Positions 18,649 to 28,782 are shown, numbered from the stretch's first letter. The stretch: 64,000 nt of DNA from Bacillota bacterium (GCA_023511455.1 JAIMBJ010000018.1:1-64000), one strand, 5' to 3'. Notes: generated by a model not told the origin, from the letters alone. Translations and numbers: made by a program.

Positions 18649-21600
18649 GGTGCGCCGCTCACCAAAGGGTAAGGCTTTCCCCGTTTCCGTGACCAGCTGC
18701 ATCCGCAAGGCAGGCTCCCTAGCGATTCTGGCGGTTGTGTCCACATCCAGCACCACCGTCTCATAGCGCGGCACGGCTTGTGTCACCAACTGCGCTCCCC
18801 ACGGGGTGGACAGTTCTACCCGTCGCCTGCCCGGGGGCGACCACGCCGCGTCTCCCGTGTTCATCACGGTGATGCGCAGGCGTTGCGCGTTGGGCGGAGG
18901 GGAGGTTTCTGCGTCCACTTCCTGCACTCTGCCGTCTGCCAGCACCGCCTGCACCTGCAGGATTTGCGCGTTGAGGAACTTGGGCGGGTTGCTGCCGTTG
19001 CACGGCACGTTCCCGACGGCAATCAGGGGTACATCTTCGCTGGTAGCGCCGGTGCCTTCGGTGCGAACCTGAACCTGTTTGCCCGCTTCCACCGCCCGCA
19101 GGTACTCCTGCCGGTGGCGCGCCCAAACCTGCGAGAATCCGCGCGGATGCAAATCCCGGTCGATGGTGATGGTATGCACCTCGCGTGTGTCGGCAAGGCG
19201 AGGCAGTTGTGCCAGTCGACTCGCCCATTGCTGCGCGACCCGCGCCGCAGGGCGCAGACTACCGTCGGGATGAATGATGCCGTAATCGCTGTTCTCGGTC
19301 GTGCGGTAGCCGCCGGGGAACCACCAGCCCGCACTGCCATCCGCGCGCGATTCCTCGACCATGCGGTACATCCATTCGTACACATTGCGCTGGTAGGCAA
19401 TGCGCTCAGGGCTGGTGTGCGGGTAGATGGTCGCACCGAACTCTGCCCAGAAGACGGGCTTGCCGTTGCCTGCCCAGCGGGCATAGGCGGTGATGAACCC
19501 TCCGGCGCGGAAGTTCTCCCAGTTTTCGGTCAATGAATAAGCCTCTGGCGACACGAAGTCCAGAAACGGCGCGCCCGCAAGCAGATCGTAGGGCATCCAG
19601 AGGTCTGCCCACGGGCTGCCGTTGCCGCCGTAGCCGGTGCGTACGCCAATCAGGTGACGGTCGTCCAGTGTGCGCATAAAGCGCACCACGCGCCAGTAGG
19701 CACGGTTCACATGGTCGTCCAGAAACCGCCGGTATGCCGCCACCATGCGCCGCCACTCGCCGTCGTTAAGGATTTGCTCGTCGGTGGGGTTGGTAACCAC
19801 GCCGTCCTCGCGAGGCAGGGAATAGCCCCAGTCGCGCTCGGCGTTTTCGATAGAGCCGTACTGCTCGATAATCCATGCTCGCCACGCTTCGTCGTGCCGC
19901 TTGCGTGTGGTATGTTGTCCCCACGAAGGCTCCCATGCGATGTCATAGGCGAAGAGGTTGTCCCACTGCCACAGGCGCGCCGCCTCGATCAACTCGCGCA
20001 GCATCTTCGGGTCGAAGCCGAACGGGTGTGCCGCGGTGACAAACACATTGACATACATCCCGTACCGTCGCGTGCGCTCCAGAAAGTCCACCAGCTGCGG
20101 AGCGTGAGAGATGTGTGTGTATTGCACCGACAGCACGTTAAACCCCACCTGTTTGGCAATCTTCAGCGCACGTTCGACCTCCTCAGGGTCGTACTGGTAT
20201 GGGGCAAGCCAGTGTCCCCAGTACTGGTCCGGGGCCTGTCCGGCAATCCAGAGCGGCCAGAAGTTAACGCCATGCGCGTAGAAGGGTTCCTCGCCGCGGT
20301 AGAACCTGCCGGATTGCACCCGAATCGGCGGTACCGAAGCGGGTTTATCGATCACGTGGAAAGCGTGCGCCAGCGTATCGCGCGTGCCATCTTGAGCCGA
20401 TGCGGTTATCTGCACCTTCCACTCGCCTGCAGGCAAAGCCGTGGAAGGGAAGAGCGCCTTGCGCCGTTCGCCTGGGTGCAGTTGCACCGTCATTTGCTGG
20501 CGCACCGTAGCCTTGCCGCTGCTGGTCATCTCGGCGGTCAGTTGAAGGGAGACGGGTTGTGCGCGCCAGTTTGCCACCTCCGCGCCGTACTGCACCGCTT
20601 CGTCCTGCCAGTATCCGAACTTCTCCGTGCCCGCCCGCAGCAGATGCCAGCCTCGCAGCATGGGACGCAGCACCGCAGCCAGATTCGAAGCGATTGCCTC
20701 TCTGGTGGGCAGCCAAGCCCATATCGCCCCTTCGGTGTCGCCCCGTGCGCTGATGAACAGGCAGCAGCGTTCGCCCAGCGGCGTCACGATACGTCTGCCC
20801 GGTGCGTCTCCACCGATGCCCATCGCGCGGTAGCGCATCACACTGCATAATCGCCCGCGTGAGTCGGTGTAGAACTTGTACCATGGGGCGACGCCCTCCA
20901 AATTGAACTCCACCGGCGCCGGCAGCGATTGCGTCTGCCTGCCGATCCGGATATCCGCGATGGTCGCTTCCAGCGGCGTGTTTGCGGGGTATGCGGCGAA
21001 GCTGTGCGCCAGCCCGATTGAGAGTTCGACGGCGTTTTGCGGCTGGAGGCGGTCGCCCTTGCCGCCTCGCCCTTTCGATGGGTTATCGTGCCAGTAAGCG
21101 AACTGTTCGGGAGAGAGTACCACCTCCCGCCACTGTGACGTGAGCGGTACGGTTGCTACCCAGCGCGAGCCGTCGCGCTCCCGCCACTCGATGGAAAGGG
21201 CACGGGTATTGGCGTCTCCCTTCGCCCAGAAGCGCATCAGACTCTCGCCGTCGCGGAAAGGCTGCTCGACGCGGATGTCATAGGTGCACCAGCCGGTCAA
21301 CCTCGGCACGCGGATTTGCCAGCCCTTGCCGTAGGGAGTATCGACCAGTGACCAGGAGGTGTTTATCTGTGGAGAGTCGGTGCTGCGTCGCCATTCGGAT
21401 GCGTGGGGCAAGGACGCCTGCCACAGCGCACGCCACGTGGACAGGGTTTTCAGTGCCTCGTCGCGTTCCACCCAGCGTCCTCTTGCCGAATAAAGCCATG
21501 TTTGCAGCGGCGTCGCGTCGCTCAGGAACAACACCCCTTTGCGTGCCTGTATCCACCGCTGCAACGGCTCCCCCACGATGGCGGGCAGGCGATGCGCCTC

Positions 21601-21813
21601 CGGAACGACCAGCACCGAGACCGCTAGAGGCACGCGCCCCGCGGCGAAGTCTTCCGCGGAGACCAGCACCACCTGTGCCTGCGGCACTGCTTGCCGAACG
21701 GCTTTCTGCAGGGCGGGTTTGCCCTGTCCAAACTGCAGGATGCCGATGGTCGGTGCAGCAGCCGCGCCAAGCGACAGGTTGACCAAAATGAGAATGCATG
21801 GCAGGTTTTTCAT
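18640..21813 (-). CDS. Secreted multidomain glycoside hydrolase, clan GH-A type (GH5/GH2/GH42-like)
   Basis: 1057 residues. A signal peptide (about 1-20, MKNLPCILILVNLSLGAAAA) precedes a Rossmann-like N-terminal domain, then a carbohydrate-binding-like sandwich (about 145-300). A TIM barrel of about 510-840 begins at FYRGEEPFYAHGVNFWPL. The likely acid/base is the Glu in AYDIAWEPSW (about 624) and the nucleophile the Glu in VFWAEFGA (about 792), the two barrel-strand glutamates of clan GH-A. The C-terminus is beta-rich. It starts 5 bp after the GH78 stop with only a weak ribosome site, so it is probably translationally coupled. It should act outside the cytoplasm on a polysaccharide; the exact family and substrate are unknown. 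Confidence 0.82.
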   Translation of the reverse strand: MKNLPCILILVNLSLGAAAAPTIGILQFGQGKPALQKAVRQAVPQAQVVLVSAEDFAAGRVPLAVSVLVVPEAHRLPAIVGEPLQRWIQARKGVLFLSDATPLQTWLYSARGRWVERDEALKTLSTWRALWQASLPHASEWRRSTDSPQINTSWSLVDTPYGKGWQIRVPRLTGWCTYDIRVEQPFRDGESLMRFWAKGDANTRALSIEWRERDGSRWVATVPLTSQWREVVLSPEQFAYWHDNPSKGRGGKGDRLQPQNAVELSIGLAHSFAAYPANTPLEATIADIRIGRQTQSLPAPVEFNLEGVAPWYKFYTDSRGRLCSVMRYRAMGIGGDAPGRRIVTPLGERCCLFISARGDTEGAIWAWLPTREAIASNLAAVLRPMLRGWHLLRAGTEKFGYWQDEAVQYGAEVANWRAQPVSLQLTAEMTSSGKATVRQQMTVQLHPGERRKALFPSTALPAGEWKVQITASAQDGTRDTLAHAFHVIDKPASVPPIRVQSGRFYRGEEPFYAHGVNFWPLWIAGQAPDQYWGHWLAPYQYDPEEVERALKIAKQVGFNVLSVQYTHISHAPQLVDFLERTRRYGMYVNVFVTAAHPFGFDPKMLRELIEAARLWQWDNLFAYDIAWEPSWGQHTTRKRHDEAWRAWIIEQYGSIENAERDWGYSLPREDGVVTNPTDEQILNDGEWRRMVAAYRRFLDDHVNRAYWRVVRFMRTLDDRHLIGVRTGYGGNGSPWADLWMPYDLLAGAPFLDFVSPEAYSLTENWENFRAGGFITAYARWAGNGKPVFWAEFGATIYPHTSPERIAYQRNVYEWMYRMVEESRADGSAGWWFPGGYRTTENSDYGIIHPDGSLRPAARVAQQWASRLAQLPRLADTREVHTITIDRDLHPRGFSQVWARHRQEYLRAVEAGKQVQVRTEGTGATSEDVPLIAVGNVPCNGSNPPKFLNAQILQVQAVLADGRVQEVDAETSPPPNAQRLRITVMNTGDAAWSPPGRRRVELSTPWGAQLVTQAVPRYETVVLDVDTTARIAREPALRMQLVTETGKALPFGERRTLK

Positions 21814-21818
21814 GGCGG

Positions 21819-24602
21819 TTACATCCTGACCTCGTGCTGACCTTCACCGTACTCCTTCCCCGCGATCACGGCGACCGTCCCGCGCGGGACAGTAACCTGC
21901 ACACGTATCTCTTCACCCTCGCGGAACAACGCGATTTTCACCTCGCCATGCGGCGTGGGTACCACACCCTTCGCCCATTCCAGGTCGCCCAGGTATGGTC
22001 GCACCTCGAACCGCGCAAAACCGGGCTCCAGCGGGCGCACCCCCAGCACATACGACGGCAGAGCGAACGCCGGCGCCGCGCTCCACGCATGGCAGTGGCT
22101 GCGGGTGAGCCATTCCTGCCCCAGAAAGCCGGGGAACGTCTCCCAGCAGGAGGTCGCGCCCGCATGAACCATCATGCCCCACCAGCGGCGTATCAGCTGC
22201 AGGATGCGCCCGATGTCGCCCGCCTTCTCCAGCGCCTCGATGGTGAACGCCATCATGAACGGGCTGCCCACACGCACCCAGCCTTCGGGCACATCGGTCA
22301 GGTATTTTTCAAACAGGGCACGCTTGTCTTCGGGCACGATGTCGCACAGATAGGCTACCGTCTGCGTCTGCTGGCTGATGGTCGCGCTGCGCCTGCCATC
22401 GGCGTGGATGCAGTCGATGTATGCCTGCTTCTCAGCGTCCCACAGGTGCGCGTTGATGGCGGCTTTCAGCTCCTCTGCCCAGCGCAGGTAAAGGTCGGCT
22501 TCGGCATCGTTGCCGAGAATACGCGCCATCTTCGCACTGCGCCGCCATGCCTCCACCAGCCACATGTTCTGATGGGTAACCACGCCCGTGCGAGGCGTGT
22601 CCATCGGCGCCCAGTCCAGCATGTTCCACGCTTCTATCTCCAGCAGCCCCTGCCCGTTGATGAAACGCTCGTGGATGTTCTGGTTCTGCTGGCGCACGGC
22701 GGGGTAGACCTCCTCCAGAAAAGCGCGGTCGCCCGTGTAGCGATAGTACTCCTCGCAGGCAATCGTCCACAGCAGGCTCCACGCCGTCAGGATATCCTCC
22801 CAGCCGCTGGGCACCTGACTTTCCACCAATGGGGAACGCCACAACGACTCGCCAGCCAGCAACAGGCAACGCCGTGCCAGCCGCGCATCGCCGAAGGCAG
22901 TGTAGCTGAACAGGCTCTCGTTGCGGGCGTCGCCCACCCAGAAGGTCTGCTCATAGGACGGGCAGTCCACGAAGGTATCCTCGCTGCAGAGGCGCACCGT
23001 GTGGCGCGAAATCTCCCAGATGTCATTCAGCAGGGCGTCGCTGCACTGGAACTGCGCCTGATAAGCATAGGGGTAGGTGTTCAGGTAACAGCGCAAGCCG
23101 CGTAAGCGCACCGCTTCGGTCGCCCCCTGGGGGAAGCGGATGGTGAGCGTGGCGTAACGGAAGCCGCGCCGCACCACCGACCGCCAGATCTGCCAGCCCT
23201 CGCGGGCGATGTAGCGGAAGGTGTTGTGCAGTCCGTATGTCCACTGGATACGCCCGTCTTCCATGTACTCGAAGGCGTTCAGGTCGATGACAGTCCCTTC
23301 GGGGGCGCACAGCTCCATCTCGAAGAAGCCCACCAGCTCCCTGCCGAAGTCTATCAGCAGCTCCACGTCACCGTTTGCCGGTGGGTAGATCACCGTGTCG
23401 TCTGGATTGGCGGAAACCAGGCTGTAAGGATGTTCTACCTGCAGAGGGGCTGCCATCGGCACGGCGAACACGGTCTCGGCAAACACGTTGGCGGCAGCGG
23501 TGTGCGCCCACTGGATAGGCTGGGCGGCGGGATGAGCGGCGATTTGCTGGGGGGAGGTCGCCCGCCAGGCGGATTGAAAGCCTGCGTCTTCTGGCGACGC
23601 GAACGCGCCGATGCTGACGAAAGGATACGCGCCCGCGTCGCCCAGCGGCGAACGCACGGTCAACTCACCCTGCTCATAGTCGAACACGACACCGAAGAAC
23701 CACTCGTGGTAGAAGGAGGCGGAAACATCGGCGACCAGCAGGTGGTCGCCCTCTGTGATGGACATTCCCTCCGCTGCCTGCTGAGGCGTGTATTCCCTGC
23801 CGTCGATGCGCACTACGCGGAAGCCGTTAAATACCGAACGCAACCGGACGGTCATCGGTTGGGAGCAGTGCAAAACCGTTGCCACCACTCCCACGAAACC
23901 GCGCGGGTTGGCGGTAAGGTCTCCGGGCAGGAAGTTCGGCTTGAGGTCGAAGGTCCACACCTGCTTCGGGGGGCGCACCGTCTGGATACGCAGGATTCTC
24001 GAGGGCTGCACCGGTTCCTGCGTCAGGAAGGGGATATCGCGCGGCAACACCTCCCTCCACGGCGCGCATCCCACCTCACCGACGACAGCGGCGTTTTGCC
24101 ACGCGCGGTCGTCGTAACCTGCCAGCGTCCAGTGTAGCAGGTCCTTCCGCGCATCGAACATCTCCGCCCATGCCTGCTGGCAGGCCATGCGGGGCATTCG
24201 GCGTTCGTAAGCGGGGTGTTCAATGCCCTTCCATGTCTCATCTGTGGCAGCAACCACTTTGCCGTCGCATTCCACCTGCGCCAGCAAGCCCCCGCGCGCC
24301 TGCAGGTACTGGAACGTGGAATGCCCGAAGTGGTGCACCAGCACAGCCACCACGTTCTCACCCACACAGACGTACGGCGTGATGTCGTAAGTATCGTAGC
24401 GCCAGCGATGCGGGAACGCCCGCACGGGACCGTGTCCGAGATACTTGCCGTTCACCCACACCGAGTAGCGCGAGTCGGCGGTGATATGCAAAACAGCATT
24501 CGAAAAGCGCTGGGGCAGCGTAAACGCTTTGCGCACCGCCCAGAAGAAGTTACGGGGCGCGTCTTCGCCCGGATGCCATATCCATTTCGCCTGCCAGTTC
24601 AT
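21819..24602 (-). CDS. Alpha-L-rhamnosidase, GH78 family
   Basis: 927 residues from MNWQAKWIWHP (ATG 24602, AGGAGA 8 nt upstream); an upstream extension to 24743 lacks a site. The N-terminal sandwich has the Bac_rhamnosid_N pattern YSVWVNGKYLGHGPVRAFPHRW. The catalytic alpha/alpha barrel includes DCPSYEQTFWVGDAR (about 543-557), equivalent to the DCPxRDE...GDAQ acid-containing motif of GH78. The C-terminal sandwich follows LPSYVLGVRPLEPGFARFEVRP. No signal peptide, so it probably hydrolyses imported rhamnosides in the cytoplasm. It heads an operon with the secreted hydrolase downstream. Rhamnose released could feed the rhaD pathway at 37594. Confidence 0.9.
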   Translation of the reverse strand: MNWQAKWIWHPGEDAPRNFFWAVRKAFTLPQRFSNAVLHITADSRYSVWVNGKYLGHGPVRAFPHRWRYDTYDITPYVCVGENVVAVLVHHFGHSTFQYLQARGGLLAQVECDGKVVAATDETWKGIEHPAYERRMPRMACQQAWAEMFDARKDLLHWTLAGYDDRAWQNAAVVGEVGCAPWREVLPRDIPFLTQEPVQPSRILRIQTVRPPKQVWTFDLKPNFLPGDLTANPRGFVGVVATVLHCSQPMTVRLRSVFNGFRVVRIDGREYTPQQAAEGMSITEGDHLLVADVSASFYHEWFFGVVFDYEQGELTVRSPLGDAGAYPFVSIGAFASPEDAGFQSAWRATSPQQIAAHPAAQPIQWAHTAAANVFAETVFAVPMAAPLQVEHPYSLVSANPDDTVIYPPANGDVELLIDFGRELVGFFEMELCAPEGTVIDLNAFEYMEDGRIQWTYGLHNTFRYIAREGWQIWRSVVRRGFRYATLTIRFPQGATEAVRLRGLRCYLNTYPYAYQAQFQCSDALLNDIWEISRHTVRLCSEDTFVDCPSYEQTFWVGDARNESLFSYTAFGDARLARRCLLLAGESLWRSPLVESQVPSGWEDILTAWSLLWTIACEEYYRYTGDRAFLEEVYPAVRQQNQNIHERFINGQGLLEIEAWNMLDWAPMDTPRTGVVTHQNMWLVEAWRRSAKMARILGNDAEADLYLRWAEELKAAINAHLWDAEKQAYIDCIHADGRRSATISQQTQTVAYLCDIVPEDKRALFEKYLTDVPEGWVRVGSPFMMAFTIEALEKAGDIGRILQLIRRWWGMMVHAGATSCWETFPGFLGQEWLTRSHCHAWSAAPAFALPSYVLGVRPLEPGFARFEVRPYLGDLEWAKGVVPTPHGEVKIALFREGEEIRVQVTVPRGTVAVIAGKEYGEGQHEVRM

Positions 24603-24645
24603 CGCTGAAATCTCCTTCGTGTAGTCTCTGGCATGACTGATTCGC

Positions 24646-24668
24646 AACAGGATGGGGCACTTCCTGTT
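24646..24668. promoter_or_regulatory. Operator-like dyad between divergent glycan genes
   Basis: AACAGGA, nine bases, TCCTGTT: a perfect 7-bp inverted repeat extended by one more pair across a mismatch. It lies in the 129-bp gap between GH78 (minus) and the DUF6259-like gene (plus), so one regulator could control both. The regulator is unknown. Confidence 0.45.
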
Positions 24669-24731
24669 ACAGGACATCCGCCCCGTCAGCATCGAAATCA
24701 TTATTTGCGGGAGGAAGGAGGGAAGCAAACA

Positions 24732-27700
24732 GTGCCAACCCATGTTTTACGCACGCCGCAGATGGAAATCGGCGTGGAGCGCGGTATCATCCATCTGCTG
24801 GCCAACCGCAAAGCGGGCGAAACCTTCTCCGTGCCGGCAGCGCCGCCGCTGACGGGTGTGCGTCATCTCAAAAGCGGGGAGGTGTGGAACGACCGTCCGC
24901 AGGTGGAACATCGCCTGCAGGGGCAGGAGCTGCTGGTGGAGCTTCGCTGGCGCGAGCAGGGCACGGGCAACCTGTTGCAGACTCGCCTGCGCGCACAGCC
25001 AGAGGGCGACGTGCTGGTGACGCAGAAGGCGGACTGTACCCTGCCCGGACTGGTGGGCTTGCAGTGGGAGCTGGTGATACCCGACACCTGCGAGCTGCTG
25101 GTACCAGGCTACAGCGGTCTGCGCCTGAGCGCAGACAGCGACTTCCAGCCCATGCAGTTCAACTACCCGATGGAGTGGGAAGCGCAATTTGTGCTGGTAC
25201 AGGGCAAGCGGGGCGGCTTCCTGATTTACGCGGAGGACAACGCGGAACACTTCAAGCGTCTCTTTGTACAGCACCGCAGCAGGCAGTTCTGGGTGGGTTT
25301 CGAGACGTGGTGTACCGCCCCCTTCGACAAAATCCAGCAGGCAGAGTCGGTACGGTGGCGCATCTGTGCCTATTCGGGCAGCTGGCTGCACGGCGCGGCG
25401 ATGTACCGGCGGTGGGCGGAGGAGACCTTCGGGCTGGCTGCGCTGCGACGCACGCAACCCGGCTGGGTGGACGATATCCAGACGGTCATCATCGACAACG
25501 GCGACGACATGGACAAAATGCGGGCGCTGGCGGAACGGCTGAACCCGCGTCAAACGCTAGTCTACATCCCGGACTGGCGCAAAGACGGCTACGACCGCAA
25601 CTACCCCGACTACACGCCGCTTCCGGACATGCCGCACCGCATGGAGCAGTTGCGTCGGCTGGGTTTTCGAATCATGTTGCACGTGAACTACTTCGGCTGC
25701 ACGCCGGAAAACCCCGTGTACGAACAGATGAAAGCCTATCACTTCCGCGACCCGTTCACCGGCGACCCGCTATACTGGGACTGGCAGCGCGCCGAGCCGC
25801 CCATCAAGTTCGCCTACATCAATCCAGCGGCGAAGGCGTGGCGGGAGTTGTTTGTGCAGCGCATGGTGGATCTGTGCCGCCTGCTGAAACCCGACGCCTT
25901 ACATCTGGACCAAACGCTATGTATCTACAACGACCGCAATGGTCTTATCGACGATATGAACGCCATGCAGGGCAATATGGCGTTGCACCGCGAGCTGCGG
26001 GACGCCCTGCCCGACGTGGCGCTGTCCGGTGAAGGGCTGAACGAAGTCTCTTTCCGCTATGAGCAGTTCGCGCAACGGCACGCGTGGGGCATCAACGCGG
26101 CTGACTCCAAAGCGGAGATGCGCTACGTCCGTATGGCGCACCCGGTGAGCTCGAGCTTACTGGTGCCTCACACCCGCCTGTACGGCTATCTCGGAATGGT
26201 AAGCCCGCAGATGTGGCAGCTTTATGTGGCGTGGCGCACGGCATACGAACGGTTCGGCGTGTTGCCCACCTTCGGGTGGCTATCGCGTGAGCAGGCGACT
26301 CAGCCCGATACCACCATGCAAATCCTCTGGGGCGAGGCGCGATGGTTCCAGCAGCACCGTCCTGTGCCCGATTACACCCCCGCCCGCTGGGATGCGAATA
26401 CTGTATTCGCTTACCGCACTGTGGATGGCGGCATCGCCCGCTACCGCCGCGAGCCAACCGGCGTCTGCCTGGAGGCGCAAAAGGGTGGCGTGCGTCGCAT
26501 CATCGCGCGGCGTATTGAGGGCGTAAGCCAGGCACGGGTTGGCGGTTCTATTCCCCACTGGCACGCCTATAACGAGCAGGGGATGCTGGGCTTGAACCCC
26601 GATACGAGTTACGTTTGGGTGAGTAATCCGCCCGACCTGAACGCTTTGCACGTGCATCATATGCCGGAGAAGCTCATGCTTGCCGCCGCTACTGTTCAGC
26701 AGGCGGAGTGGGCGCACTTCGGCTTCCAGCCGCACGAAGAGGTGCTTGTCGTTCTCCACGACCTGCGCGAGCAGATACGGCACGAAGTCGCCGGTAGGTT
26801 GGGCGAAGGTTACATCGTGGAACACGAGACGGGTGCGGTGGCACGCCCCCACGGCGATGGCATCTTCATGCACCCACCGTACCGTCGGCACGTTGGGAAG
26901 AGTGTCTGGCTGGAGTATACGGTCACTCTACCCGCCGACCGCACCTGTGTGTTCCGAAGTGGGATAGGCTACACTTCGCCGGATGCCGCCCAACGCAGCG
27001 ATGGCATCACTTTCTCGGTAACCGCCTTTGGCACACGCGGATCCCTGTCGGCGAAGCAGCATGTCATGGGCAACACCCCGCAGGAACTCACGTTGAACCT
27101 GAGTGCGCTTCGCGGACAGCGCATCCGCCTGCGACTGGAGGCACACCCAGGTCCCAAAGGTTCCCCCGATTTCGACTGGGGATACTGGACACGCCCGCGC
27201 GTGGCGGCACTGCCGACGCAACAGATGCCGGTGGAGGTCTACTCTCCCCAACAACCGCGTCTGGCGTTCCTGAACGGCGCGGTGGCGCGCTGGCAGTCGG
27301 TGGCGTCGCGGCGTTACCGCTTCGTGCTGCCTGCCGACGGAGGCGCGCTGGTCTTAGTCTACGCGGAACCGAAACCGGTTGCTCTTCCGGTAGACCTGAC
27401 GCAGGTCACATTCCAGAGCGGGCTGGAACTGCAGGGCGCGGTGGCCGCACCGACAGGGTTCCTGCAGGCGGGTGTGGGCACAGGCGTCTGTTCAGGTGTG
27501 GCCAAGCGCGGCTTCTCCGCCCACCCTCCACCCCACGGCAAGTCGTATGTCGCCTTCCTGTTGAGGCTGCCTTGGCAACCAGCGGTCTTGCGCGGATTTG
27601 CGGGCATCCGGGACGGGGCAGAGGGTAAATCCAACGGCGTGCGCTTCAGCGTGGAGGTAAACGGCAAAGAGATGTGGAACCGAACCGTGCTTCCCGGCGA

Positions 27701-27830
27701 GGGGTGGATGCCGTTTGAGGTGCCGCTGAATCGATGGCAAGGCCAGGCGGTGTTTCTGCGGCTGGTGGGCGACTCGCTGGGCGACTACGGTTGGGATTGG
27801 GCACACTGGGGTGAGGTCAGGATAGAATGA
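24732..27830 (+). CDS. Large glycoside hydrolase with DUF6259-like barrel
   Basis: 1032 residues from GTG 24732, chosen because GGGAGGAAGGAGGG lies just upstream; the in-frame ATG at 24633 lies before that site. A beta-sandwich N-domain (about 1-200) leads to a TIM-like barrel (about 240-560). It contains HLDQTLCIYN (Asp about 395) and SGEGLNEVS (Glu about 434), the likely catalytic pair by analogy with GH101/GH36-type enzymes and DUF6259 proteins. The last 250 residues are beta-rich, with two similar PxxPhhTCVFRSGIGY/PAVLRGFAGIRDGA segments suggesting paired carbohydrate-binding domains. No signal peptide is seen. It is a relative of the minus-strand gene at 58407. Substrate unknown. Confidence 0.75.
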   Translation: MPTHVLRTPQMEIGVERGIIHLLANRKAGETFSVPAAPPLTGVRHLKSGEVWNDRPQVEHRLQGQELLVELRWREQGTGNLLQTRLRAQPEGDVLVTQKADCTLPGLVGLQWELVIPDTCELLVPGYSGLRLSADSDFQPMQFNYPMEWEAQFVLVQGKRGGFLIYAEDNAEHFKRLFVQHRSRQFWVGFETWCTAPFDKIQQAESVRWRICAYSGSWLHGAAMYRRWAEETFGLAALRRTQPGWVDDIQTVIIDNGDDMDKMRALAERLNPRQTLVYIPDWRKDGYDRNYPDYTPLPDMPHRMEQLRRLGFRIMLHVNYFGCTPENPVYEQMKAYHFRDPFTGDPLYWDWQRAEPPIKFAYINPAAKAWRELFVQRMVDLCRLLKPDALHLDQTLCIYNDRNGLIDDMNAMQGNMALHRELRDALPDVALSGEGLNEVSFRYEQFAQRHAWGINAADSKAEMRYVRMAHPVSSSLLVPHTRLYGYLGMVSPQMWQLYVAWRTAYERFGVLPTFGWLSREQATQPDTTMQILWGEARWFQQHRPVPDYTPARWDANTVFAYRTVDGGIARYRREPTGVCLEAQKGGVRRIIARRIEGVSQARVGGSIPHWHAYNEQGMLGLNPDTSYVWVSNPPDLNALHVHHMPEKLMLAAATVQQAEWAHFGFQPHEEVLVVLHDLREQIRHEVAGRLGEGYIVEHETGAVARPHGDGIFMHPPYRRHVGKSVWLEYTVTLPADRTCVFRSGIGYTSPDAAQRSDGITFSVTAFGTRGSLSAKQHVMGNTPQELTLNLSALRGQRIRLRLEAHPGPKGSPDFDWGYWTRPRVAALPTQQMPVEVYSPQQPRLAFLNGAVARWQSVASRRYRFVLPADGGALVLVYAEPKPVALPVDLTQVTFQSGLELQGAVAAPTGFLQAGVGTGVCSGVAKRGFSAHPPPHGKSYVAFLLRLPWQPAVLRGFAGIRDGAEGKSNGVRFSVEVNGKEMWNRTVLPGEGWMPFEVPLNRWQGQAVFLRLVGDSLGDYGWDWAHWGEVRIE

Positions 27831-28378
27831 ATCGTCAGGACGCCTGGAACCTGCTTTGCGAGTACACGCAGTCCGAGAACCTGCGCCGCCACGCGCTGGC
27901 GGTAGAAGCATGTATGCGCTACTATGCCCGTCTGTGGGGCGAGGACGAGGACCTCTGGGGCATCGTCGGTCTGTTGCACGATATGGATTACGAGCAGCAC
28001 CCATCCATGGAAGAGCATCCCTTTGTGGGCATGGAGATACTGCGTCAGCGCGGCTATCCGGAGGAAGTGGTTCGCGCGGTGGGGGCGCACGCTGACCACA
28101 CGGGCATTCCCCGCCAGACGCGAATGGAACACACCCTTTTCGCCTGCGACGAGCTGACCGGCTTCGTGACGGCGGTGGCGCTGGTGCGTCCGAGCAAAAA
28201 GCTGGCACAGGTGGACGTAAGCGCAGTACGCAAGAAGATGAAGGACAAAGCCTTTGCGCGGGCGGTCAGCCGCGAGGACCTGCTGAAGGGGGCAGAGGAG
28301 ATTGGCTTGCCGTTCGATGAGCATGTGCAGCACGTCATCAACGCCATGTCCACCATCGCGGAGGAGCTGGGGCTGTGA
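27827..28378 (+). CDS. HD-domain hydrolase
   Basis: 183 residues. The HD signature is complete: RRHALAVE, the LLHDMDYE metal pair and GAHADH. HD proteins of this size are metal-dependent phosphohydrolases acting on nucleotides or related phosphates, in the cytosol. The ATG overlaps the stop of the upstream hydrolase (ATGA), and its own stop overlaps the GTG of the RNase H gene (GTGA), so the three are translationally coupled. The natural substrate cannot be predicted. Confidence 0.88.
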   Translation: MNRQDAWNLLCEYTQSENLRRHALAVEACMRYYARLWGEDEDLWGIVGLLHDMDYEQHPSMEEHPFVGMEILRQRGYPEEVVRAVGAHADHTGIPRQTRMEHTLFACDELTGFVTAVALVRPSKKLAQVDVSAVRKKMKDKAFARAVSREDLLKGAEEIGLPFDEHVQHVINAMSTIAEELGL

Positions 28379-28782
28379 AGGTATACATCGACGGCGCATC
28401 GCGGGGCAATCCCGGCAAAGCGGGTATCGGCGTGGTGCTGTGCAATGACGCCAGCGAGCCAGTGAAGGAAATCAGCGAATCGGTCGGCATCGCCACCAAC
28501 AACGTGGCAGAATATCGCGCGTTGATACGCGGTCTGGAGGAGGCGCGTGCGCTTGGTGCGGATACCGTGGAGGTGTATACCGATAGCGAGTTACTGGCAC
28601 GTCAGCTCAGCGGGCAGTACGGTGTACACTCCCCACATTTGCAACCCCTTTACTACCGTGTCCGTGCGCTGTTACGGCTGTTCAAAAGCGTGACGATACA
28701 GCACATCCCCCGCGCCCAGAACCAGCGTGCGGACACACTGGCGAAGGCAGCAACGGGCAATGAATCTGTGAGTGTTCAATAA
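28375..28782 (+). CDS. Ribonuclease HI family protein
   Basis: 135 residues. The catalytic carboxylates are visible: Asp6 in IDGASRGNPG, Glu46 in NNVAEYRAL, Asp70 in VYTDSELL and a C-terminal Asp in NQRADTLAKAA. The enzyme cleaves the RNA strand of RNA-DNA hybrids. It lacks the basic protrusion of E. coli RNase HI and resembles the short archaeal/Gram-positive type. GTG start coupled to the HD gene. No terminator is evident before the following 211-bp intergenic region. Confidence 0.92.
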   Translation: MKVYIDGASRGNPGKAGIGVVLCNDASEPVKEISESVGIATNNVAEYRALIRGLEEARALGADTVEVYTDSELLARQLSGQYGVHSPHLQPLYYRVRALLRLFKSVTIQHIPRAQNQRADTLAKAATGNESVSVQ

